Assembly (NCBI GenBank): GCA_021186555.1
Contig: JAJKFL010000042.1
Coordinates: 21,203,521 to 21,267,520, forward strand
Source of the DNA: Reticulitermes speratus
Taxonomy: Eukaryota; Arthropoda; Insecta; Blattodea; Rhinotermitidae
Length of the DNA: 64,000 nucleotides
Reading direction: 5' to 3'
In this document: positions 11,735-21,825 of the stretch, one piece after another
How the letters are laid out: every line of letters begins with the position of its first letter
Numbering within the stretch: position 1 is the first letter of the stretch
Notes under the pieces: model-generated
The model's input: the letters and a program-made list of their open reading frames with translations, nothing else
Databases searched by the model: none
What the model was told of the DNA's origin: nothing
Translations under genes and position numbers: made by a program

Positions 11735-11945
11735 TCACAGCTCAGGCGGCAGGTCGTCCGCTTCACACTGCCGAGGCCCGGGTCCGATCCCAGGACATCC
11801 CCTCGTGAGGCTTTTAATGAACAACGTGGCAGTGCGGCAGGGTCTTCTCCGCTGACATCGGTCTTCCCCCGCAGAGTAGCACAAAATGCTGACGGTGGCC
11901 TAGACGATTTCTGCCCTTCACATTTTGTTTTGAGATTTTCAAACC
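11735..11945 (+). mobile_element. SINE-E copy, plus orientation
   Basis: The head has GCTCAGGCGGCAGG (A-box-like) and a weakened B box (GGGTCCGATCCCAGG, about 11780-11794). The body CAACGTGGCAGTGCGGCAGG...CATCGGTCTTCCCC parallels CAAAGTGGCACTGGGACAGG...CTTCGGTTTTCTCC of the copy at 607-789. An 88-residue minus-strand frame is the antisense shadow. Confidence 0.65.
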
Positions 11946-12049
11946 CCCTCTGCCGGTTGTATGAGTCACTTTTTCCAACACACACTGCCTGAGCTACTGA
12001 CAGCTCCGTAAAATAAACCGTATATAAATAACGTCATTATTTTAATTGC

Positions 12050-12134
12050 GGTACAGCCTTCTGGGTTCTGACGTCGTCTAGACGAGCAGTGGTTACCCAC
12101 ATTTCGGAGGAACATGCTTCCTCCATCGGTACGG
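12050..12134 (-). mobile_element. Penelope-like repeat fragment
   Basis: On the minus strand a GGAGGAA ... TTCCTCC stem is followed by GAAATG and, further on, TCTAGACGACGTCAGAACCC. This parallels the pLTR-like repeats at 37795-37990 and 47758-47910. The GAAAC of the core is altered to GAAAT. Confidence 0.45.
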
Positions 12135-12494
12135 TAATGTGACAATCGTGGCAGCGCGTTCGTCACAGCGCTGCAAACTACCTACCAGTCTAAACGGTGT
12201 CATAACTAAAACAACCTAAATTTACACCTCTATGAAAACTACATAAAATTCATGCTTTCTTCGTGCAATACAAATGTGTCGGTTATGGTGTGTGTGTGTG
12301 TGTGTGCGTGTGCAGCTTACGAGCACGTGTGAACACATTAATACTGCACATATAAAATCACACATCGCATGCCTGACACGCTTCCCTGCTGAAGTTCGTA
12401 ATTTTATATTTTTAGATAAATACAGAGCACCTACCTTCCCACCCGTCTACACAAGCAGCAGTGTATGTAAATTCTACAATAGGACTATACGAGT
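12135..12494. other. Non-genic; short GT repeat
   Basis: A (GT)n run lies at about 12287-12306. Nothing else is recognised. Confidence 0.6.
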
Positions 12495-12540
12495 AGTGAC
12501 AACATGTTTCGATCCTATCAGTCATCATCAGGCTAAGATA
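12495..12540 (-). ncRNA. Hammerhead-like core, degenerate
   Basis: The minus strand reads CUGAUGA, a weak stem ending in GGAUC, GAAAC, then a possible 3-bp ACA/UGU stem III before GUC. No stem I could be paired. It is similar to the better core at 28151-28180, which suggests the same repeat family. Confidence 0.4.
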
Positions 12541-14439
12541 TACACTTTCTTTAAGAATTAATTATGACGCACATATTTACAGTTTTACAAAATTACTAAT
12601 GTACATGGTCAATAGTACATTATAATAAATGAATCTTATAGTGAGCTACAACTGAATGACAAATTAAACTAAACCAGCTATTGTTATTCATTGTTGTTCA
12701 TATTATTTTGTTCTTTCAAGTTTCGCTGGAATTGTAATTTGTGTAATCTTACAGATATTCTACCTGACTTGTATTACCGCTCGACATATTCACATTTTCG
12801 TATTCATAGTCAGGTATACAGAGCAAAGTTAAGGAAAAACAGGAAGCTGAATTTGAATTTCATGCAGGGCGACATGGTAGCCTGATGCTAATAAACTGTC
12901 ATTCTTTTAAAAGGCACACACATCAGCTTTAAACTGCTAAACGTACCGAAATGTTGAACTCAAATTCACCTCCATCTTTGTATATATGTTTTAGCTACTT
13001 TACAACAAAGAAAAAAGAAAATACAAAATCCAAATTTTATTTTAACAATACTGCGTCACTGTTTAAGAACACTGTAACAAGTAACACAAGTCAGTTCACA
13101 TTCATAATGATATGTTTGGATCACGTAACCAGTGGATGCGGACACAGTACAGAAATTCTGGTATGTTCAGCCCATTAGAGTATCTATATAATGTTAAGAC
13201 TTACAGGAAACGTGAATTGGAAGTCACGTCCGTCTTTCATCTTTCCCTAAAACCCTTCTTCGAAACATTTTTCGCTCCGGTAAATACCAGAAAATATTTA
13301 GGGGCTAAACTAGACATATGTGCAGAAACGCGTCGAACGTTTCCACGTAAAACTATACAATATCAAGTTCCATGAGAACTAGTTCATGCGCTCTAGAAGA
13401 GCCACCTGTGAATAGACGCATGGACGGCCAGGCAGGCAGGCCTGGAAAGGCTGCTGTGCGCATTTTTGGTACTTTTCGTTGCGAACACGCCAACCTTGAG
13501 AATATGATGGCAATTTGCGACACACTTCTAACACAACTGGCCCCTGCCGTCGATTAAACGATTGGTTACCTTCACTTGACTTGGCTGCCACGAGTGAAGA
13601 ACAGATTGATCAGCTGCATGAGTGACAGAGACATTTTAATTCTGCTACACTTCGCCTTCCTTCGGTCCCTTCCAGACGGTACGTGCGGGTTACAGAGACT
13701 GTCACTTCAGTCCTTTCCCTAAATCCAGAATGTAATAATGAAAACTCCAAATTCGCTGTTTTGTATGGAGTTTCGTAGTCATGTGATGCAGGATACAATA
13801 TTACAAAATTACCTGGCATCATCTATATAGTTAGCTGTTTACAAGGGGAGTGGTCTGGCTCCCACACAGCGGAATTTAAAGACTAAACGCCTTAACTTGT
13901 TATATAAATAATGTTTCATGAACACATTAGAAAAGAAAGATTTGGTAATGACAAACTGAAGTCCTTAAACACATGCCACAAGAATATTATTTGTTCCGGA
14001 CTATTATCACGCCTACCAAATATTTTTATTGTTCCCTGGCTCTAAAATCGTCCAACGGATGAAATTATGCAGTATACCAACCTGCGCAAGGCACACCCGG
14101 AGCTGAAGGCTGTACATAAATGTGTACAACTTTACTGAAACATTCCAAATGTGCAGCATGTGACTAAATTGCACATGCGTTTGTGATTCGTGAATTCCCG
14201 ACAGCACATCTCACTTACGATCTTTCCCAAAACAGTCCTGAAGTTAAATTTCGAACACGATTTTATAAAGGTATCCTAACTTGTTCCCTTTAAGGACATG
14301 TAAGGTCAGTGGACGTCTACAGTATTGCAACCCACTGACGAACATAACGAACCGCTATTCATATGTAGCAGAGTCCTCCAAGAAAATGGCAGTCACATGG
14401 TCAAGAAATAAGTTATCTTTTATAGAATATGAAAGTTCA
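12541..14439. other. Non-genic, no element recognised
   Basis: Small frames such as 13112-13375 and 12951-13178 have no recognisable domain. No SINE head, TIR pair or RNA gene was seen. Confidence 0.45.
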
Positions 14440-14625
14440 GTATACATTCCAAGAAATCCCGCTACTTGACCCTGTCGAGAGCCAGTTGAATCCAATTCAC
14501 ACACTCCCACTCTGCTACTTTAATACGAGACATCCTCCCATCCACACGTAGGTCACGCAAGTGGTCCCTTTACTTCAGGATTTCCGACTAAAATTTTCCA
14601 TGCATTTCCAATCTCGTGAAGCGAA
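14440..14625 (-). mobile_element. RTE LINE 3' fragment, old
   Basis: The plus-strand text parallels the RTE at 51.5 kb: GTTGAATCCAATTCACAC, ATCCTCCCATCCACACGTAGGTC, AAGTGGTCC, then CCGACTAAAATTTTCCATGCATTTC. These correspond to the region encoding the C-terminal RRWEDNI-type segment. It is heavily diverged, non-coding and truncated at both ends. Confidence 0.6.
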
Positions 14626-14888
14626 TAAATCATTTGGGAGAACTAGGCGTAAATGGAGGATAATATTTAAGGACACCTTAAAGAATCAGTATCAGGACAT
14701 AACTGGATTAAAACACCAAATTACAGAGTTTGATAGCAGGATCTCTCTTGACTACATGAGCACTATAAGCTGCTCAAGAGATACTCTGCACCATAAAATC
14801 AGCAAAGTAGATACTGATTACGAAGATGATAACAACATATAAGCAAAAGACATAAGTGTGTGCAATGTAACTAAATGCGGTTTGGTAG

Positions 14889-14958
14889 ACAGGTACCAAC
14901 GTTTCGAAGCACGTACTGCCTCAACCTTCAGGGCTGAAGCACGGAGGCAATACGTGCT
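14889..14958 (-). mobile_element. Small snapback with GAAACG core
   Basis: Arms AGCACGTACTGCCTCAACCTTCAG (14907-14930, given here in full only as coordinates plus its ends AGCACGTA and CTTCAG) and 14933-14958 are inverted copies with a few mismatches. On the minus strand CCUGAAGG, a stem and CUUCGAAACGUUGG follow, as in the other Penelope-like fragments of the window. Confidence 0.45.
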
Positions 14959-15595
14959 AACACAAATGCTGATGACGTTAAAACTCGATGCAGTTAATAA
15001 TGCCACAGATATATGTCGGCAGCAACCCGGGAAACGACCCACGTGCAGACGCAGTAGCAAGGGGTCATACGACAAACAGCAAAACAATCCACGAAGAGGA
15101 CCGATCTACTTCATGCTATCCCCTTAAAAACCACATGCCGCGAATTTCTGGAACACAATCATGACGACAAGTCACAGAGACCTGCTATTGGTGGAAATAC
15201 CAGCCAATCAGCATTCAGTCCGTTGACACAGAAATAAATTTGGCAGAACAAATTCTGTCAGTCGTTCGTCCTTGACCGCTCTATTGCCACTAAATTGACA
15301 TTACCTGTTATTATTCTTTCCTACTAAACAAACATGCAACCAACAGCCCTCTCACTCCAACAACGAACAGAATGAAAGAGTGAGGTGACACACAGGTACC
15401 AGCCCAGTGCAACACCGCCATCAGCTGCGTTAAGAAATTCAGCGCACAACACTGTTTCAGATCCTCAATAATTTAGCTCACATGCTTGTCCACACAGAAC
15501 GCACTACAGTTGCCACCTGGGACGTGAAAGCGATCGTGTTTAATTGCACAGACCTTTCAACGAACTGCAAAACTGCGCATCTGCGCGCACTTGTT
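14959..15595. other. Non-genic, no element recognised
   Basis: No feature was recognised apart from ordinary A/C-rich sequence. Confidence 0.5.
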
Positions 15596-15597
15596 CC

Positions 15598-15662
15598 TTT
15601 ATTATTATATGTATTACTATTATTATTATATCATCATCATTATCATCATCATTATCATCTCC
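15598..15662. repeat. (ATT)n / (ATC)n microsatellite
   Basis: ATT-type runs followed by ATC-type runs. Frames of poly-Ile or poly-Asp on either strand come from this array. Confidence 0.85.
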
Positions 15663-15739
15663 TTTATGCAGGGTATTTAAAATTACATACCTGAAACAAA
15701 CCATGTTTCTAGGGCAGCTATTCTGTAAGTAAAATTCAT

Positions 15740-16110
15740 GGTGCATCTAATGTAACGTCCCATGTTGAATGTCTTGTATTTTACATTATTGCTTTCCGAA
15801 GAATGTGTGCAGTGCCCAATATGGCTGTTTTCTGTAGTGTCTTGATTTCGTGCTTTCCCGTTATGTGGCTCAGATATTTTCTCAATGATTTTGAGATGGT
15901 TCCAGTTGCCCCTATTATTATTGGAATAACTTTTGTTTTTTACATTCCATGTATTTCTCTTGTAAGGGCTTTCTTTATTTTAGAATCCTCTCGGCTTCTT
16001 TCTTGATCACATTTCTGTCTTTTTAAATTCCAACATCTATTAACATACATGTTCATTTTTCATTATCACGGATTATGATGTCCGCTTTATTGTTAGGGAT
16101 GGTTCTGTCT
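15740..16110 (-). pseudogene. R4/Dong-like LINE, C-terminal ORF remnant
   Basis: The minus strand encodes, with stops, NVIKKEAERILK, then KTKVIPIIIGATGTISKS, LRKYLSHITGKHEIKT and LQKTAILGTAHILRK. I recognise this C-terminal tail as recurring behind the endonuclease domain of R2/R4-clade non-LTR retrotransposons. At least two in-frame stops and a change of frame make it a pseudogene. Its 3' end (low coordinate) adjoins unrelated DNA; the RT domain is absent, so only the element's 3' end remains. The plus-strand frames here are antisense artefacts. Confidence 0.75.
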
Positions 16111-16235
16111 ATTTGCACTTGTGTTTCTATAATATGGTTGCCTTATCTTCATGACTTGTTTCTACTAATTTTGGTACAAGCTCACACCGGTGTTTATTGT
16201 CTAATTTTACCCCTACCCCTATTTCCTTGCATTTA

Positions 16236-16268
16236 TAATAATAATAATAATTATTATTATTATTATGA
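16236..16268. repeat. (AAT)n / (ATT)n array, SINE target
   Basis: AAT repeats switching to ATT. SINE-A inserted at its end, and part of the array (TTATTATTATG) was copied as the target duplication. Confidence 0.8.
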
Positions 16269-16524
16269 CCGATCCCAGTGGCCGCGCGGTCTAAGGCGTG
16301 GGTCTACGGCCGCTAGCTTACTGGGATTGTGGGTTCGAATCCCGCCTAGGACATAGATGTCTGTCTCTTGTGAGTGTTGTGTGTTGTCAGGTAGAGGTCT
16401 CTGCGACGGGCTGGTCACTCGTCCAGAGGAGTCCTACCGAGTGTGGTGTGTCTGATCGTGAAGTCTCGAAAAATGAGGTGGCCTAGGCCCCCAAGGGGCT
16501 GTCAAGCAATTGGAATAAAAAAAA
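16269..16524 (+). mobile_element. SINE-A copy
   Basis: The tRNA-like head starts CCGATCCCAGTGGCCGCG, with A box around TGGCCGCGCGGTCTAAGG and B box GGGTTCGAATCCCG (about 16330-16343). The body includes GGTAGAGGTCTCTGCGACG and ends GGGGCTGTCAAGCAATTGG plus an A-rich tail. A TTATTATTATG repeat flanks both ends. Frames encoding WPRGLRRGS-type peptides are translations of the head and not proteins. Confidence 0.92.
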
Positions 16525-16529
16525 TTATT

Positions 16530-16800
16530 ATTATGTCTCTTGTCACAGGCCTTTTCGTCCTGGTACTACTCATGAACCAACAATGATCCCCACCTCTCAG
16601 ATTCAAGTTTCAGACTGCAGTACTTTCCGTATTATGTGAGATGTTCCAAGTATAGCTGTCTTTTGTAGCAAATCTGTTGAATGTTTTCGTGGTATGGTTT
16701 CCAAATTTTCCTTTAAACCTTCTGTTACTACATCGGTGGCCCCAATTATTACCGATATAATCACACATTTCACGTTCCACACTGTTCTATTATTATTATT
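16530..16800 (-). pseudogene. Second R4/Dong-like LINE C-terminal remnant
   Basis: The minus strand encodes TVWNVKCVIISVIIGATDVV, then LKENLETIPRKH, LLQKTAILGTSHIIRK and, in an adjacent part, LSGGDHCW-like and VTRDIII residues before the 3' end. This is the same protein tail as 15740-16110 but a clearly different subfamily (GATDVV versus GATGTI; TSHIIRK versus TAHILRK). The (ATT)n array at 16786-16811 and the array near 16540 flank it. Confidence 0.75.
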
Positions 16801-17004
16801 ATTATTATTATACTTTGTATCCTTTTTCTATGTGTTTTCGTTTGTTGTTATTGGTGTATCTTCCTTATCTTCTGTGCTGTCTCTGTAATTGGCCTAATGG
16901 CTGTTGAGCCAGCACATTAATAAGTATAAATAAATGATGGTAATAATTATGATCGTCGTCGCCGTTATCATCGACATCATCATCATCATCATCTCGGAGG
17001 ACAA

Positions 17005-17122
17005 GAGACCGTTCGCTTCTTCAAATCGTCCAAACCGACTCGGGGGCCCATCCAGCCTCCTATTTTGTGTGTACCGAATGGGACAGGACGTGAAACTGAC
17101 CACTAATGTCCTTCTAGTTCCA
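17005..17122 (+). mobile_element. SINE-C fragment, plus orientation
   Basis: Text ATCGTCCAAACCGACTCGGGGGCCCATCCAGCCTCCTATT (about 17025-17065) matches the reverse complement of the SINE-C body seen at 46-48 kb, then GTACCG and AAACTGACCACT. It is the only plus-oriented SINE-C recognised. An (ATC)n run lies just upstream (16975-16993). Confidence 0.6.
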
Positions 17123-17123
17123 T

Positions 17124-17372
17124 GGTGTCGGTAGAGGGGAGTGGAGTACCCTAAAGTACATGACGTCGTACGATGGGAGCGGGCATGTACCCTAAGTGTG
17201 TGGTTTTGGTAAACGAAAACAGCAGTATCTTAAAAATACATAGTGTTGGAAGAAGGGGGTAATAGTATCCTAAAATACGTGGTGTTGACAGATGGGAGGG
17301 GAAGTACGAGTATTTTAAAATGCACGGGTGTTGGTAGGGGGGGGGGAGAGCGTAGTGCCCTAAAATACAGGG
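17124..17372. repeat. Degenerate ~40-bp minisatellite, about six units
   Basis: Units begin near 17124, 17165, 17206, 17243, 17282 and 17329. The core is TGTTGGTAGATGGGAGGGG, then AGTACCCTAAAATACATGG with variation. Unit length drifts from about 38 to 47 bp, plus an expansion to 10 G at 17337-17346 in the last unit. It begins right after the SINE-C fragment. Confidence 0.75.
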
Positions 17373-18029
17373 GCATACATGATGGCAAATTCACCGTTAA
17401 GGATCTACTTTAACGCGCAGCGTCTCCACAGATATTTATCAAAAAATGCACCACCATGACCTGAAAAACGTACACACAGTAACACCGTGTGGACTATGCG
17501 GCAAGTTAATAGGTTACGAATTATTTTTTCCACATTACGAAGTACTTTCCAATATAGGATTAACGCATCATACCATCATTCGGTACTACATAACCTATGC
17601 AGCTGAAAAATAATATTAAATGAACACAGAATCGTCACTAACAGCGTCCCTGTCTGAACAGATTTAGTTCCCCAGGATGGCGGAGCAACGTATAAAACTG
17701 GCTCTATTTAAGCTGTACAGGCGTTAACAAGCAATCATTTCCCAGTCGTCGCCATGCTTGAAAATATCTTGGGGTGACAGGACTGTAAATGGAGGCGGGA
17801 GAAACGTGGGGCATGAATGTGCCTTATGGCATGAGCATCAGCTGCTGATGTGTCAGGACAGCCTGAGCCCGTGCGCCACTGAATGTGACATTAGTGGCAC
17901 TAGTGTGTGTAACGCTTCAAACTGTCACTAACAGCGTTGCAAAGCTAGCTCAAAAACTAACACTGCTTTGGATTTGGAAGGTCTGTGCCTCGAATACAGC
18001 TTCAGTACTTCAAGGCAAATGCTGGAACA
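17373..18029. other. Non-genic, no element recognised
   Basis: The 104- and 153-residue frames starting at 17885 and 17968 run through LINE debris and a TA array, so they are not gene evidence. Nothing else was recognised. Confidence 0.55.
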
Positions 18030-18236
18030 GTGCCTTAAGTCAAACCACATCACATCCTTTCCAAATCTGTGTTCACCATTATCGAATCACTCGACGCTAC
18101 ACAATCGTTCACATTTCCACTTCCTTCAGTTCATTTCTAATATTATCCTCCCATGTGAACCTAGGTCATCCAAGTCATCTCGTGAACATTTCCGACTAAA
18201 ATCTTCAGGTAAAACATCCCCGTTGTGCTTCAGTGA

Positions 18237-18237
<1 letters not shown>

Positions 18238-18291
<54 letters not shown>
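18238..18291. repeat. (TA)n array
   Basis: About 26 uninterrupted TA units. The YIYIYI run in one frame is its translation. Confidence 0.95.
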
Positions 18292-18293
<2 letters not shown>

Positions 18294-18334
18294 TCTAAGC
18301 CGCCGTCATGCACAACAAAGTTTACACAATTGTT

Positions 18335-18385
18335 GGCAGGTTACTAGTTTCAGCTTATCAATCATGCCATCATCAGACCTATTAA
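18335..18385 (-). ncRNA. Hammerhead-like core
   Basis: The minus strand reads CUGAUGA, U, GGC ... GCU stem, GAAACUAGUAACC. Core order and the single bulged base after CUGAUGA match the intact motif at 34118-34162. Stems I and III are not convincing, so activity is doubtful. Confidence 0.45.
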
Positions 18386-18511
18386 ATATCAAGAACCATA
18401 TAAAAATTTATACCTTCATGTGGGGTTGAGATCCCACTAAGCTCTGTATATACTTTCGCTTCTCCCCATGCGTGCTACATACCCTGTCCATCTCAACAGC
18501 ATCCTTTATAA

Positions 18512-18800
18512 CAGAGTCGCTCAATCTGTAGCTCGTGGGCAACATGTTGCCCGCCACACAGTGTTATTATGCTTCAGGAGACATTCGAAGTGATAAAACG
18601 TCTTTTAACCCATTCCCTGGCAAAGCCGACGCCGAAGCGCTCTGGAAATTGCACATGAAGTACAGAAACATACGAAGGTAAAATTATACATATATGTCTA
18701 CTTATTCATTTCTCATTCTGGGTATAGAATTTCATGCTGCCCGCATGCAGACAAATTTTGCTGAAGTTGCCCGCACTACATAAAAGGTTGATCAGTCCTG
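18512..18800. mobile_element. hAT-type MITE with perfect 8-bp duplication
   Basis: The duplication CTTTATAA lies at 18504-18511 and 18801-18808. Ends are imperfect inverted repeats (CAGAGTCGCTCAATCT against CAGGACTGATCAACCT), with TTGCCCGC motifs inside both ends as is usual for hAT. It is 289 bp and has no coding capacity. Confidence 0.8.
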
Positions 18801-18885
18801 CTTTATAAACATGTGAGATCAAGATCATGAATTCTCTAGTTCCCACTTAAACCATTTTGTCTATTCCACTGTTAGTTCCTTTCGC

Positions 18886-19136
18886 TTTTTTTTTCTCATG
18901 GCTCAACAGCCCTAGTCGGCCAGGGCCTCATAATCGAGGCTTCTCGATCACATTCAGACACACCACACTCCGTAGGACTCCTCTGGACGAGTGATCGGCC
19001 CGTCGCAGAGACTACCTGACGACATACATCACTCACAAACGCCAGACATCCCCACCCCGGCGAGATTCGAACCCGAAATCCCAGTAAGCGAGCGGCCGTA
19101 GACCCACGCCTTAGACCGCGTGGCCACTGGGATCGG
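18886..19136 (-). mobile_element. SINE-A copy
   Basis: A poly-T start and ATGGCTCAACAGCCC (the 3' tail) run up to a head ending GGCCACTGGGATCGG; the B box is near 19064-19078. A short duplication (CTTTCGCTT) occurs at 18881-18889 and 19142-19150. The body has the usual CTCTGGACGAG and GTCGCAGAGA motifs. Confidence 0.9.
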
Positions 19137-19378
19137 TGTTACTTTCGCTTAGGTGCACATATTATCTTAATATCTTTACCTGCCAATACCTTCAACAATT
19201 CTTCTTTCGTCCGTGTCAGAAAATAAATTTGCAACAATGTCACGCAATGGGTAACGTTACATTTTCTTATATTTTAATCAAAATACACCTCCCAACCCAC
19301 GTCCCGAGAAACATTCTGCTCTCACACTCACAAATTTCAAATTATCTGAATAATATAACAAGACAGGCAATATAGGTG

Positions 19379-20115
19379 TAACGTAACACTGCGGCGCGTT
19401 CGCGTAATGTTGATACCTTCACGGCTATCCTAATACCATTTCAATCGTAAAGAGCGCTTTCATGGCGATTTGATGTTGCTGGCAATAAAAAATGTATTGA
19501 GGTCTTCATGTAAAGTTCCCAACATTTTTCTCCGATTGTAAGCTAATTTCGATTTTATCGACAGATTGTAATGAAAGTCTACGATATAAACTTTCGAGAA
19601 AATCTGTCCAGGAGCAGCCGATAATACAGATGGATAATAATAATATAATAACCATGGCTCAACAGCCCTATATGGGCCCGGGCCTCCTCTAACCTCCTCT
19701 TTTCGAGGTTACTAAGTCGTGCGCATTCGTGGCAGTTGGTGACTGGTCAGCTGGCCGCGCTAGTGTTCTATCGATCCTGATGTGCCCGCCAGAGCCATCT
19801 GGCAGGCAGTCAGGAGACTTGAGTGAGAAATGGAGGCAATTTGGCTTATGCAACATTTTATTCATGCCCGTAAGGTTCTTTTACATGCCGTAAATCTACG
19901 ACATGGGACCGACGGCTTTACTTCCCCTCCGAAGGAAGTGGTGCTCCGGATTTTTATCACCCTTAAAAATCCATCGACCTCGGTCGGGATCGAACCCGCG
20001 AACCTTGGGTCCAGTGGCGAGCACTAGTCCACCGAGGTCGACACATACAGATGGATAGATGGGCGGAAATGACGAAGCTAATAGGCGCTTTTCGGCGAGT
20101 ATGCGAACGCGCCTA
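19379..20115 (+). mobile_element. TIR-M family copy split by SINE-B
   Basis: 5' part 19379-19636 (GTAACGTAACACTGCGGCGC, TTCGCGTAATG, CTTCATGTAAAG, AATCTGTCCAG) and 3' part 20045-20115 (GACGAAGCTAATAGGCGC, TTTTCGGCG, GCGAACGCGCC). The SINE between them carries the duplication ATACAGATGGATA at 19624-19636 and 20045-20057. GGCGCGTTCGC occurs near the 5' end and its complement at the 3' end, indicating inverted ends. No coding capacity. Confidence 0.75.
19637..20044 (-). mobile_element. SINE-B copy with SINE-A-like 3' tail
   Basis: The head on the minus strand is GTCGACCTCGGTGGACTAG with a clear B box (GGGTTCGATCCCGACC, about 19983-19998), followed by a GATAAAAATCCGGAGCAC segment. Its low-coordinate end, ATGGCTCAACAGCCCTATATGGGCC, is the SINE-A 3' tail. 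A perfect 13-bp duplication delimits it. A 117-residue minus-strand frame crosses the head and is not a gene. Confidence 0.88.
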
Positions 20116-21465
20116 AAAATCAGTTCGTGCAACACAAGGAAACACACTGCGACTTCCATTACAAAAAAACATCGGTGAATGCTGTTAGAAAAATAATCAC
20201 CGTTTGTTCCGGGAATCACAGGCAACCCATAAACACATTCTATGTGCAAACTGCAAAGTTTTGTAATTTAAAGCGAGTGGTCCAATACAATGACCAGTGT
20301 ATTTTCATGGTTTAATGCAATATTTGTAGCGCTGAACGGAACAGTAAACTTACGGATCGTTTATTTCGTCACTAAAACATTCATCTCTGCTTGCCAGACT
20401 CATGTAAACAGTAATGGACACTAAAGTACACAGTGAATCAGAAGAGGCAGTCATGGAGAAGCTGGTAATATTCCACTCAATATTTGCTCCTCGGACACAA
20501 AGCTGTACTCCCTCGGGCGGAAATGTATACTTGTGCCGGGTGAGGTGTTATGTGTGTGTGTGTGTGTATGTGTGTGTGTATGTGTATGGAAAGTTTACAT
20601 CAGAACTGTACCACTGCGAGAGTCCGAGGATGAGAGGCCGGGTTCGATTTTCCGATAAAACCAGTTGCAAGCACGCACATGGCTACTGTCGGCCTATTCT
20701 TGCTACACTAGGAACAATAGCCCGAGCAGTGAGTGCAGTTTCTAGTACATCACCGCCACGATAGTCAGACATATTGCTTATACTTGGTTTAACACACTGA
20801 ACAATGAAACTCAGCTAAATCATACATTAAAATTCGGTTTATAGTCACAGAGAACAAACACCGTCTCTACTAAATGACCAATCAGCTAAAGCTGTTTACT
20901 GTGTAGAGCACAACAAACACCGCGTGGCAAAACGTGCAGTTCATAAACGTAACACCAGGTGGTATATGTAGTTACCAGTGCTCTTTGAACGGTCATTCTG
21001 GTATTTTTTGCGTTGTACATTTTTCAGTATCTAGCACACGGTCACCGACCGGCATAACGTTATATGAAACGAGTTTCAACTGGCTGATGAAAAATGAAAG
21101 CCTGACACACTGAAGACACTCCTCGGAGTACAGTGTTACAGTGCATTACCGCATAAAGTTAATTTCGAATTTAAGAGATTCATAAACAATGACATAACAG
21201 TTCGTAACGTAATGTCAACACTCTCTGTCCGCACTTCATCAAGCATGGCAACTGCCTATTCTGTCTTCACTGATTACGTCAACTGTCCGTCCCCCGTCCG
21301 ATGCTTCAGCGTTCACAGGGTGTACACTATAATGACACTTAGGCTTGCACAATGATCCTTTTTCTTCACATGTTGCATCGATTTCTATGAGTCAGCTCTG
21401 ATTATACGTATTAGAATAATATGATTAGCGAATAATTCTAAACAGCGCGGAAAAAAACGATGGTG
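20116..21465. other. Non-genic; short GT array
   Basis: (GT)n-rich stretch at about 20549-20588. A weak B-box-like GGCCGGGTTCGATTTTCCG lies near 20638, too little to call a SINE. No gene was recognised. Confidence 0.5.
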
Positions 21466-21469
21466 GCCT

Positions 21470-21604
21470 ACTCTCACGTTCAATCCCGGAATTTTCCTGG
21501 AAAGACCAAACAAAACCACAAACGATCTCTGGGTAACCGGTTCTTGGGTCTAACTTTGAACCCGGGACCTCCAGAATACGTACTTGCTAACTAGCCGTTC
21601 AGTA
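21470..21604 (-). mobile_element. tRNA-like SINE, unassigned family
   Basis: The minus strand has GAACGGCTAGTTAGCAAG (A-box-like), then a B-box-like CCGGGTTCAAAGTTAGAC (about 21554-21571), then a short body with TTTCCAGGAAAATTCCGGG. No duplication was identified. It abuts a SINE-C. Confidence 0.5.
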
Positions 21605-21611
21605 AATGTAA

Positions 21612-21825
21612 AGGTCTCCCTGTTAACATGCCATTATGGCACAGAGGAGGAGTAGAGGTATAGATCTACTCATTCTCAACCTCGGTGCTAGAAGGTGGTG
21701 GGTGGTCGCCGCCACGCCCCGTCCGCTTTACCCCCGAGAAAGAGCCCCGGTACCCATTGTACAGGAGGCTGGGTGGACCCCAGGTCCCTTCTGAACGACT
21801 TCCAGTGAGGACATGTTAATGTTTC
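21612..21825 (-). mobile_element. SINE-C copy, head missing
   Basis: Plus-strand text contains the SINE-C body: GCCATTATGG, AGTAGAGGTATAGATCTACTC, AACCTCGGTGCTAG, CCGCTTTACCCC, GGTACCCATTGTACAGGAGG, CTGGGTGGACCCCAGG. The tRNA-like part beyond 21800 is lost. Confidence 0.75.

Larger units (their letters stand above)
18030..18505 (-). mobile_element. RTE LINE 3' fragment, interrupted
   Basis: Two blocks match the RTE 3' coding end in plus-strand text: 18120-18200 (TCTAATATTATCCTCCCATG, AGGTCATCCAAGTC, CCGACTAAAATCTTC) and 18450-18505 (CTTCTCCCCATGCGTGCTAC, CCCTGTCCATCTC). Between them lie a TA array and a hammerhead-like repeat, so the LINE was broken by later events. It is diverged and non-coding. 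Confidence 0.6.

Noticed and set aside
16298-16356. tRNA gene calls at SINE heads (also at 721-785, 6760-6821, 26640-26702, 38490-38544 and 58340-58406)
   Set aside because: A and B boxes are present but each continues into a repeated SINE body with an A-rich tail and target duplications; no closed acceptor stem was found.
17968-18429. 153-residue frame with poly-Tyr-Ile
   Set aside because: It runs through an antisense LINE fragment, a TA array and a ribozyme-like repeat; no coherent coding unit.
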